DNA of 64,000 bases, taken from the NCBI GenBank assembly GCA_027596075.1, contig JADGJC010000040.1, positions 1 through 64,000 of the forward strand, in the 5' to 3' direction. The DNA comes from Rhizophlyctis rosea (lineage: Eukaryota > Chytridiomycota > Chytridiomycetes > Rhizophlyctidales > Rhizophlyctidaceae). The translations under genes and the position numbers were made by a program. Positions 47,643 through 59,900 of this stretch are shown piece by piece (the first letter of the stretch is position 1; every line of letters starts with the position of its first letter). A model generated the notes under the pieces. It did no database searches and was not told the origin of the DNA. It was given only the letters and a program-made list of their open reading frames with translations.

Positions 47643-49310
47643 GGGAGATCGTCCATTTCCAGCTGTGCAAAGCGACTGAGCCCTACCACATGATATGTCT
47701 GTGTGACAGGGCCCTATTATTTGCTGCAGCCTGCTTGAACCTGTTTGTGTACCCAGTACTAGATCATTATTGGTGTGCACGCCGATTTCACGTGGCAAGG
47801 GAACTACAAAGGTGTTCAACAAGCAAAATGAACTTAATGATAAGTCCGGCTTTATTTAGAAGGATTGGTTTCCTTCATTCGTGCATATCCGCGCCAATTT
47901 TACAGAAAGCAGCTCGCATAGTAAGTATGGATCCAGTAGGAAGGCATGTGCCGTATACTCCGTATCACTCCAAATTGGCGGATCCACCGCCGACCCACAA
48001 ACGATCAATTCCATCGAGACTCGGAGATGAGCACAAGTCAAAGGTGCCCTTCTATATTCCTACCAGACACAGAACATAAAGGAAACACGTGCAGAGATTC
48101 CCCTGATGGAACTACAAAACATGGGGACACATGAAAAGGCAGGCATACCACAAGTAGGCGTTGGAACGACTGATAGTTCTGAGAGTCAGCCAATCGAGCT
48201 CTTGAATAGGGTTTGCCGCTATAACTGAGGCATTCTTCTTGCGAGGTCTACGTTCTGACTGAAGTACTTTCCTGCCAGGATGTCACCCTCATCGCGGAAA
48301 TTGAGGCCATGTCATACATGGTATGGGCCTTCCATGCTCACGGCAACAAGAAGACTTCATCCTTCACGACTGAGTGCAGCATTGTTTACGCAAACTACGC
48401 AAGTGCGAACGATCCGGGGTTAACATTCAGCCGTTTCGGGTGGAGGTTCATGGGCGCTCCCAACTAAGTCAAACAAATCAACCCTATCTAGTCGCACGAT
48501 CATCTTGAGCCGGAAGGCAAATCTCCGCACGTTTCGATGTGTTCATAATCAGAAAAATAGGGCCGCTCAGTCACGCATGCCATATGGTCCCATTTGCAAT
48601 CCACGTTTGTTTCCAGGCTCTCATGCTTTCGAACAAAACAGTTCCGCGGTACGCCAACGTCAAACGACTCCCAAAGGGCACTGAAAACATTACTTGCAAA
48701 AGAGAAAAGGAAACGAACATGTTTGGCACATTTCGTGCTCAGCAAATCAAATCGCAACTCGAACAGACATCTTCATAAGCCCTCATTACGATTCATCAAC
48801 TATGATTGCGCAAGTGACGGCATCACGAAATCATCTTGCAAACCATAACAAAAAGGAAGCACGAGTCATTATTGAAATCTTACGAAGTTTACGAGGGGCC
48901 AATGAGAGCAACCACATTCCTATCACACCCCGTTCACAGAGTCAGGAGACACATAGCATTTAAATGGCAATGACATCGACTGTTTTCTTAAGAATAAATC
49001 CACAAACGCACGAGCACAACATCATAGGGGCTCATTCAACAAGGGTCGCAACTGTATCTCTCCAAAATGGCTCATCGTCCTCGCTTCACCCAACACCTAT
49101 TGCAACATGAACAGTGCACAGGAAATCTGGGCAGATTTGAATCGTGAAACAAATCCGTCTTTGTCCCAAACACGTTGCACCACCCTTCTTTTTGGGAGAT
49201 CTGTCAACTGCGGCTGCGAGTACAATTGCAGCAGCAGGGCATTGAGTAATGGAGTCCAAAAAAACAGAGAACACCACTTTGTCCGATGTTCATCAGGTGA
49301 CGTGAGATCG

Positions 49311-49359
49311 TACACCGGGATCAGATGCGTCCTCGGATTCTACACCGGAATCAGACGCG
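49311..49359. repeat. Short tandem pair, 30-bp period
   Basis: TACACCGGGATCAGATGCG (49311-49329) and TACACCGGAATCAGACGCG (49341-49359) differ at two positions and are separated by an unrelated 11-base spacer. Confidence 0.75.
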
Positions 49360-52300
49360 GGAAACCGCTTCAAATCCTCATCACTTGCCAGATTTTCCTG
49401 TCTGTTCCTTCCAAAAACACTCCATTACGATACGCCAACCCGACGCACAACATGATTCCAAGACTTCACGACCCTCGCACTTGCATCACATGCTGTGCGC
49501 AAAGGATCCTGCCACCAGACGGCAAGTAACTTTTTCGCGCTTGATGACACATCCCAAATCGCCCATATCTGGAATCGGGCGAACCCAATGCAGGTTGGGC
49601 GTTTCTTGTTTTTGCCCGGTGGGGTCCCATTTCGGACGTTCGTTGGAGGCCTGATGGTAGGGGCTCCATTCTATGCTTCCCCACTCTTCGCCCAACTTGC
49701 ATCCAATTCATTCGCCGAATGTAATGTTCGCAGAAGGCAGACTCTGGTCCCTTAGGCCTCGTCCGGGGTCTTTCAATGACAGAGTACTCTCCGCCACTTT
49801 GATGAGGCCCGGACTTTGTCCAGTCTATGCAGAGGGGGTGGGTCGCAAATTCCACACAGAAGCAAAAAGGAATGCCCAATTCCCATCTGCTGAATAGTGC
49901 TGAACAACCTATACATGGCGCAAACACCCAGCTGGCTGATCCCCCAAACCTTTTGCAGGCGGGTCTTTTGACTAATTGATGTACTGCAAATGGTTCACCA
50001 TCAAACAGAGAAAAGATGACGGAAAAACAAGTTCAACAGAACCCTACTGGGCAAGGGATTTCCACTTTTGGTTCCATGCTCGGTCGCCTTGGGGTTCACT
50101 ACAGTATGAGGCTGAACATAGTCCGGGACGCCAAGAGTTTTGTAGTTGTGGGGTTCATGATGGCGGCCAAGAGACCAAAAAGCTAACTGCAGTATTGTTT
50201 TCATCAATTCCTTTCACAGCAAAGTTTTCAGCCCAATGTTGAGTCGGCTCCTCAAAAGAGCACAAACTGACAAGGTAAGTCAAGCACGCAAGGTGTTCGT
50301 TAAACCATCCCACACTTCGCTGATCTCCAATGGGTTATCATCCGCTTGAAAGTATTGTTATATTCTCGTCTTTTTTTTGTCGGCTTGCACGAATGCCTGG
50401 ATGTTGTCCCTGTAGGATTGACACAAATGCAATCTGGGACCGACATAGGCAACTCATCCGTTACGGACGGAGACTATTGAGGCATGCTCGTGAAGTTTAA
50501 CATATTCAGCCTTCCTTTTTGCTCTGTGTCGTTTTGCGAGCATATATTGACAGAGTGAGAGTGCATTTTGTAGGCGAACAGACACCTCATCAGACCCTGC
50601 ATGGTCCGCGAGCCCACCACGATGGAGAGCAGAGCCTCACGTTGATCTTCTGACGGATATGAAACAATGCGACACTTGGATCCCGTCTATCCGGCTTTCC
50701 CAAATTCCTTTTTGTCTCTATCTCTCTATCTGTCACTCCGGAATGCCCGGCGTGGAGTGGAAGAACGAGACCACCACCACCTTTCCCAAGGAAAAGCGAA
50801 CACAAGGTAGTCAAGGTTGACGAGATGATCATTCAAACGGACGGCCCTTCAAAAACTTGTTTATTGAGTGGCAAAACACGCTCGAATCTGCTGGAATGCT
50901 GTAAGGAAGAAGGAATATAGAGGCAGCTTGTTTGGCCAATGGATGTCACACTCACGCTTGAAAACACTTTACCTGTGCGGTAAGGCTGCATCCGCCAATC
51001 ATGTTGTAACCAAGGCCTGTAAACCAAATTTCTTTCAAATGACTGCGGTTGTGCGCCCGACCGCGGTCAAATCCCAAACGCAACTGAAGACGCTACACAA
51101 AACAGAAAACGAACCGAACCAAAACATCAGGAGCATTCTTGCACAGCGACATGGAATAGTCAGTGCGACAGACGTCTTTTATCCTTACCACAGTTCTTCA
51201 AAGGTTTCCTGCTCGTGGGATTCAACAATAATGACGCGCATCCAAGCAAACGTAGCGGACGGCACCACAAAAATAAAATCAACACCTCCCCATCGAGGTC
51301 CCGAGAAGTTTGAGAGCAATACAGAGCACTCTCATTGCTTTCACGTCGTACCCTCTGGAAGAACACTCGTGGGATGATGATTTGCCCAGCTCCGGTATGC
51401 ATTCTATATTCTGCAATTGACCACACCAACGCACTGTGAGGAAAGGTCATCAAACGCTGTCCATTTTTACTAAAGTTTGCAAGTATTTTCCTCGTCAAAC
51501 TTATTTGACCCCTATTTGACCCTGACTCCGGACTTGCACTACATCAGGCAATCTTTGCAACTCCAACAACATAAAAGAACACTCCAAATCTCCTGATGTA
51601 ATGATCAAAGTTGCGTTACGAGTCATCTTGTCCTGCTCTACGGTGAGTTCTCTTTTTCACACGATTGGTCGACGGCATGGACTGGAGAGCAACACTTGAG
51701 TGACTAGAGACCGGAAAACAAAACGCTCAGGTCGCACATTATGGGCGCGGTATGACCGACTGCAGACTTCTGATTGGCAACAGTTGGCGGAATGTTGAAG
51801 CATATCATAAGCCGGGCGTGACTGGCATATGGCTGACGTCTTTCGTAACACTGCGCGCAACATGTTGCCGAGCATGCAACGTTAGATACGTCAATCCCAG
51901 CAAGGTGAGATGGTCCTCTGCACAGACACATTTCAAATTATCATTCTCGGTAGCCAGAGATCGTGGAGTAAACTTTCCTGACCCGTAATTATCAGGCGTG
52001 CAGGCAGCAACCGAACCGGAAACTCAGCAAGCGTCAAGTTGAACTCGGAAGCGTTGGAAAATGTATACCAGCAATTTGGCAAATCTAGACCAATCATATC
52101 CAACAACGTACAGTCCCGCACTAGCGCACAGCGAACCCACAAAAATGAGCTCCACAAAGCTTATGGTTCTGGTTGATCTCACCTCAGTCACTGTGACGGC
52201 CTATTTGTCCAGCGGATGCGTCCCAATCCTCATATTGCCTTGAGCCGGAAATGATGGGTGATTGTTGCACAAATCCTATGGATACTTGCTGATGGTACCT

Positions 52301-55300
52301 CTGGGAAAAAATCGGCTTACCAAATGGGGTAATAACGGCAATGAAAAGCTCATCAGGCAGCTCATCAAAGTCACTGATGCTAGCGGTAGGTGCCAGTCCT
52401 GAAGGACCTGAAGATCTTGAAAGTCAGGGGAGCGGCACCCGATTACTACCCGTCAGCTTTATACTCCCATTCAACACGACCGTGCCTCATAATCGTTAGT
52501 ACGTCGATAAAAGATGAAACTCGCCGAGATGATCGTCCGTCTTCCTCCAACGACAACGCTTGATTGCCCAACCGGCCACGTCGTTTTTTTTTGTGGGTGG
52601 ACTGGGCCCCAATTTAACACAGATTCGAGTCCGCAGTGGCCTTGAAGGCACAATTCACCAAAACTTTCTGATTCCGGGCTCAATTACTGGGTGGAGGGCA
52701 AGGACTTTGTCTTTATGTATGCCAATGACACAAGGCACAAGCTTCCGGCCCACTCTTTCGTCATATTGGTGCTCGCTTGCCGGTCTCTTACTTCTGTTCA
52801 TGGTCATTCAATTTTTCGTGAACCCTCGTCAGAAGGTTGAAGGGGTAGTGACCTCCAGTACCTCCGCTTCATCGAAATGAAACGTCAAAAACACAAAGTT
52901 CCAGCGTCATACCTTCAGCACATGGAGAATGGTTCGCATGGATCAAGTTTCGTCGATGAGCGTAGTGTTCGATGCTCTGAGCAACCCTTCATTACTTCCA
53001 GTTGCGGATGTGCAGCCCAAAACCTTTCTCCGCCCAACTCAAAAGAAGAAGTAATGTTCGTAATGGATCTACGAACTGCACCAGGAGTTTCGAACCTCAG
53101 TAACCTCTTTCGTGCTCGGCTTCAAGACCGTCTTTAGCCAACGAGCGTGACGATTGATTGTCACCCACGTGGGCTCTGACAGTTCTGACTGTAAACAGGT
53201 CGCATTCACCACTGTCTGGCAACCCTAGCTACATCTAGTTTTCCCTGCCGATGTTTCGAAGAACCCTAACGGTAAAACGTCTGTTTCTCCCTTCCAAACT
53301 ACCTTGCCTGCGGAACTCAGTTGACAAATCGCTCCAGAACAAGTCAAACAAACGATATCTCCTCCAAGTACCGCGCTCATCTCAATCAAGAACTATCAAG
53401 ACAACCCAATTCTCCACAACCTAAAATGTCCATAAAACCCAGAAAAAGAATTTCAGTCCCTTGCCAACGCGGCAGAACCCCCATCTACAAATCATGTTTG
53501 CTTTCGAGAGCTCAATTGTTTGTGGAGATGGGTGCCCGGTGCGGGCAGCAGGAGGTAAATGACAAAAACGTAACTGAAGCCGCTTCACACCAAAAGAGAA
53601 GAGGGGTTCGTCCAAGATCCCAGGACCGTTCTTGCACAGGGAGTTTGAACTGTGAGGATAGCAAATATGATGTGAGTTTGCTTGCCGTACCCCGTCCTAA
53701 CTGCACAGCTGGATTGCACGATCGACGACATTTCAGAACAACTCATCTTTCTGGAACCATACCAGAAAAAGAACCAGTCGCCATCGTGGGGTCGTAGTGG
53801 GGGATTGAGAAGCACCCATATTTTATTCACACCATTGTATTGGAGTCACAAACATTTTGGAGATATAAGTGACAGCGGCATGGGTTCTTAATCCCATATT
53901 TTGAAGGTACCTATGCATGAGCGCGGATCCCACATTGCACTGCCCTGGTCGGAATGTCCCAACAAGACATGCGCACAAAGAGTTCAACAGATTTGAAACT
54001 CATAAAACGAGTGAATCTCGTTTCTAATGAGCTCTACCCCTTCTTGTTACTATGATTCATCAACACTGCGCTGAATTCCAGCCAGCGACTTACCACAAAA
54101 TGGGGTCCAAAAAAAACGACGTTGGAACGTTCCTGTCGATGATGAGGGTGCCTGACGTCGACTTTTGGATCGGCAACCCACCTGGTTGGGCAGGAGTGTC
54201 CATCGCCGGGCTAAATGTCATGAGGTCTGTACTTCCAAGCGACTGTTTACACCCATTGCGCACAACTTACATATCGCCAAGCATGGAACGGCATGTAAAT
54301 CAATTCGAAGATAGTCAGATGAAAAGTCTATCCTGACTGCACCATCTCCGTACCCAAATGGACATGGAATCCACATTGTTTTTCTCACCGGATGAGATTA
54401 CAGGTAGCAAATATGATCAGAGGCAAGTCCTGCGCGGAGGAGTCGGGAGTGGCATCACTTCGTTTTAAATGAATATGCAGCGTTGAATCATTTCACAGCA
54501 GGCAAGATTCGAGACCTCCCCCCCTTCCCCCCCCTTTCAACCCGCGCGGGAACACCACCTCCGCAAAGCAAAAAGAAAGCCCTACACATTACAGAAATTA
54601 TGCTACTGGACGGGTCTCGCAACCGGTCATCATGGTGCTTGTTACACCAGTTATACACTTCCATTCTTCAACGCGGCTGAGCAGGGAAGTGACCAACCAT
54701 CCCAGCACCAACAGCTACTCACCCTTGCTGATAACATCTGGAAAATGAAACATAAGGAGCACATAAGGATCACATGGCGATGAAAAGTCACGAAGGCAGC
54801 TCATCAACACGTCACTCTTGCCAGCTGGTCGTGCGTGGTCCCATGAATTTCTCGAGAAATCATGTTGCGCGTACATGTTTGCTTGTTAGCCTTAACGTCC
54901 TGGCCAATGCAATTGGCTGAAAGTCGCGTTCCGTACAGGGATCTAAAGAACCGTCACAATTGCCACACTTACTTCTCTTTGCAAGGAACAAAGAAACGGA
55001 TTCAATGTCATCAGGTATGTTGATTGAAGTTCGCGAGGGCGTTGCCCACTTTACTCAATGACGGCAGGTCTACTAAGCCAAAAACAAGACGGAGGTTGCG
55101 CGGATGGGATGGAGGCAAGTGAGGCATGGATCCCAACTGGGGTTTGTGCAACAGCTTCAATTCGTCAGCCTGACACGTGAGTTTCAAGATTCGAGTCAAA
55201 GGCGCCAAAGGTACTTACTAGCATTCATCTGGGGAAAAATCGAAAAACGTTCTTCGACATGACATTCTTCACACAGGGTATTGTCTGCATTACTTTGCCA

Positions 55301-56951
55301 GGTCGATCCTTCATCAACATCCGTCTAATGTCCTCGATAAGGTTCAATACAAACTTGCAGATGTGTCAGTATATGACAGGAGGTGTGTCAGTAGCAGGAA
55401 GGGGGTTTTCCACCGTTCGCGCTCGGCTTCATAGCCGAACCCACAAAGACATTATATTGTGGGCAGGTGTATACGGAGCTGTGGACATCTATGATCTACA
55501 GAGTGACGGAACTTTTCTGAGGGGTGAAGAAGAGAGAACGTATATCAGCATCCACGCGATGAAAAAGGTTTGGCACTGGAACAATCGATAGTCTATGAGC
55601 TCATTGCAGAGTTATGAGAGGTGGAGGTGAGTATGCATGATGATGATCGTAGCTGAGACATGGTGGTGTAAAAGTTTCATATCGCACCCTTGTCCAATGG
55701 ACCATCACCTGATTACGTCAATTCTCATGCACATATCTCATTCAGCCCCAACTTGAAAGAATGAAGGACAAGGTATATATATGGAGCATAATTGCCTATT
55801 GAAGGATGTTTGGAACTTCTATCAACAGTTCGCTCTAATACCTGAAATATCCCTAACCTTTTCCTTTTGTTCGTATGCGTGCGTGCAGGGGAGGAGATGG
55901 TGGTGAGGTTGAAAGTTCATCAGTATTGAATTGCGAAGCATGAATGGCATTTGCAACTGAAGGGAATTTAATCAGCGTAGATACCACTAATGGGTTGAAG
56001 TCTCTTTTTGAACACAAACCCGGGTTTGGGTTGGAAAGATGGTGGTGAATGGCTTGTGGAGTTGATGTATCTGACTGAACTGGGGTGAATGAATGAGACG
56101 GTTTCCAACAAAGCGAGGATAATGGGACCAGATGGGTTTCCTAGGCCATTGGAGGGTGCCTATTTCCTTTCAGTGACCGATTTGAAGGTGCGAAGTGAGT
56201 CATGCAGTTTGAATCTCGACGGGAGAAGGTCCCGGAGGAGAAGCAAGAAGCAGGAGCCGACGGTGGCACCATTCCCTTGCACGGGCACAGTCACCCTCTC
56301 ACTTTCTGCTGCTTTAGTAATCCGCAGTGGTGTGGGTTTTCCCTCTCTCACTCGTAACGTGATCATCTGACGTGTCCAATACTGCCCTATGTGGATGGTG
56401 TGCAACCCCCCTCTGCTGTGCCACATTTGCACGTTCTCATACGCCACAGGACCACATGATCGCATCACTGGGTCAACATGGGGAGTCTTGGATCGGACTT
56501 TTGTGAATGAAGTTGAGTGATGGACGGACGGATGGTCGGAGACAGAGGGACAGAGACAGGAGGCATACCCACACTCACTCACTCACCAAGTTCTTACACT
56601 GCCTCACACACTTGATACCCTCATTTTCCCACGCTCAGCCTGTTCTCCGTCGTCCGCACTTTCCCACGGAAAAAGAGCAGTAGCGATACTATCGACGACC
56701 AGCAGGAAGCAACTGACAGTCTTCCCCTTACAAGCTGGTGCACCGACGGGGTGTCATCACAAAGGAAGGAAGGAAGGGACAGAAGCACTGCGGATAAAGT
56801 TCGGAGGGGAAACACTCACTTTCACACGACAGCCGCAGGATCCTTCCCCCACACATAACCACATCGGTATCCTTACTCCACTTCCCCACACACTCACACA
56901 TTGCGAACGTTCCCACGCTATCCTTGAATCCTTTCACTACCCATCCGCGAG

Positions 56952-59900
56952 ATGTCCGCATACGACGTGGACTCAATACTGTCGGATCTCGACGCTTCAT
57001 CCTCGCCCTCGGTATCCTCGCCTTCCCAACACCCTCACCAGCAGCAGTCCTATCAACAACATCAGCAACAACAACACGATTATGGTGCCGGATATCACGG
57101 TCTAACAGACGACACAATCGCGCGTGCAAGTGCCATACTGGCGCAAGCTGCCGCAAGTGGTCAATTGGGTGGTGGGAGTGGTGGCGGTGGTCGCAGTGGA
57201 GGGGGAAATGATGGCGGAGGAGAAAGGGGAGAGGAAAGAGAGGGGGATACGGTAAATGGGGCGACGGACAGTATTATGGATTGGATGAGTGATGGTGATG
57301 ATGATCGTAGGGTGGATCATCATCCTCATGATGGAGGGATGGGAATGTCGGATCATGCTCATACACAGAGTCAAGGACTGCCAGGCATCAATGAATTGAT
57401 CGCTGGTGGCGGAACAGCAGGGAATGGAGGGATTGGAGGACATGGAGGAAATGGAGGACACCCAAGCGGAAGCATGAATACTGAAGGCGCATCAGCACCA
57501 GGACGATGGACACAACAATCATCATCCTTCCTCCCACCAACCGACCACCACAACATCCCCCCAATGCCATCACTGAACGGCTGGCCACCCCAACCCTCAT
57601 ATATCCCACCTCCAGCGTCCATTACCCCTCCAACACTCCCCTCCTTCCGCCACATCCACGACCCATTCCTAAACCCAACCCCCACGGGCACGTCAACACC
57701 CCCCTACTACCCCTTCGATCACCGCCCTGCATCTCCAATGCACACATACCCGCACTTCCCCCTCGGTCCCCACCACCACTTCCACCCGCACTCCCTCCCC
57801 CAGTCACCCACCCAACCGCACGCCCGCCTCCCCCACCTCGAACGCCTCTCCATGTCGTCTCGCTCTTCACCCGGCCTCGGCCCTTCACCCCTTCCCGGTT
57901 CGCCATCACAACTCGCAAACGTATCATCACTCACTCTCGACCGACCCGATAGCCCGTTTACGATTTTGAGTGATGGGGGTAGTGAGAGGAGTGTGCAGAG
58001 TGTGCATTCTGTGAATAGTGTGCAGAGTTCGCCGATGAGGGGATATGGAGGGGGAGGAGGAGGGGCAGGAGGGGATGAGGATGTGGTGGATTTGACGAGT
58101 TTGGATGGGGATGGGGGGAGTGATGTTATTGTTTTGGGTGAGTTTTTTAGTGTGAAACGCTTGGGAAGAACTAAATGGGTGGAAAGGCGTCCCGGCCGGG
58201 TGGGGGAGGTGGGATTGTTGTTATTATTCGGGTGTGTGTGGTCGTAAGGGTGTTTGAGTGGGCCGACGTCGCGGGATTCAAGTGAAGAGAAGGGGCTGCG
58301 GCATCCCGTTATATCTCTCTTATTTTGCTTTGCTCAATTGCTATGATTCAATCATACTAACACATGTCACACCCTCCAGACGACTCACCAAACGCAGGCC
58401 AAAAACGCAAACAATCCCCCGCAATCCATACCCCGACCTCTCTCCCACAATGCAAACGCGCCAACGTCCTCCCACCCACCAACACCACCACCTACCTCGA
58501 CCACCCAACAACCCTAACATCCGCCACCTCCCCGCTCTGCTTCGGCGGCCCCGCACCAACCCTCGCCGCCCCCCACCGCCCCTACCACATCCCACACACC
58601 CAACAGCAACTCTCCCCTTTTGCCAAATACGGCGCAGCAGGAGTCAAACATGCCGGTTTCGGATCCCACCATCACCCACATCATCACCACCATCACCAAA
58701 AAGGCGCCCCACTCCGCCGCGTAAGCTCCAGTAGCTCCATAGCGAGCAGCACGGGAGGTGGCGCGTCCTCCCGCGGCCCCTTGAAACTCAAACGCGAACC
58801 CCGCGCCACATCCCCCTCCTCAACAGACGACATAGTCCTCATTTCCTCCTCCTCCCCACCACCACTCCGATCCTCCTCCTCCGCAATAGACCTAACCGAC
58901 ATATCTCCATCCGAGGAAGACCGGATCCGGAAAGCCGCCATCAAGGCAGAACAAGAACGACAGGAACGGCGGCAGCAGCGAGCGTCAGCGAGCGGTGGGG
59001 GGAGTGGGGATGGGACGATAGCGGCGGGGGAGGTGGTGTGTTATGGACAGGTTATGACGCCGTTGATTGATTTTGAGAAGGTGGCGTTTGAGGAGGCTAT
59101 GGGGAGGAGTGGTGGGGGGAAGGAGGTGGGGGTGGAGTTGAAGTTGGAGACGGGGTTGGGGGGGAAGAGTTTGACTGGTGAGTTTTTGTGGGATTGTTTT
59201 GTGTGCGGTTTGGAGCGTTTGGGGGGGTGGGGTTTTTGTTCAAACCGAAAGGAAGTGGGGAGACGCTGCGTTTTCATCTTTTGGAGACGCGTTTTGGCGT
59301 GGGAGGGCTTTTTGTTTCGCATATCATATAATTTTTCGTTCTCGATTTTGGAATTTGGAGAGGTGGCCATGTCCTTTTCCCCCCCTTTACTCAACTGACT
59401 GGCCGTTTTATCCACCACGGTGACAAATCAGGAATAACCGCCTGGTCCCACAACATTCAAATCGGCAAACTGGACGCACGAGCCTACCAAGCCTTTGGCC
59501 GTCTCCTCGTCCCAAAGAAAAAGGCACACATTCAAGGCAGGCTTGGCATGAGTAAATTCAACGTAAGTCCTTCTTTTTCCCGCGTCGCGTTTTTCTTTGT
59601 TTTCTAACCTCATCGACTGACCTCCCCTCCAGCAACATACAGCCCTAGTAACCTGGGTCCTCGTGGGTCCCTATGCCTCCGCACCCGACGTCGGGGCCAT
59701 CCTCTCTCACTTTGGGATTAAACTCGAACCATTAACGAGACAGACGCAGTATAAGTACTTTAACCCGCAGGTCGTTATGCCGAGTGGGTGGAGTTCTTGT
59801 GGGCGGTTTGGAGGAGGAGGGGTGGGAGTGAGTAGTGTGAAGGAAGGTGGGGAGGAAGCGGTTAAGAGTCAGATTGAGGCTGTTTATAGGAGTTTGGGTG

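Larger units (their letters stand above)
47552..56951. other. Gene-poor stretch, 9.4 kb
   Basis: The left end holds the second F-box promoter and the right end the SNF2 promoter/5' UTR (pyrimidine-rich from about 56570). In between I see only chance-like ORFs, the longest about 170 codons and without domains, and one short tandem pair at 49311-49359. No tRNA, rRNA or transposase was recognised. Confidence 0.55.
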
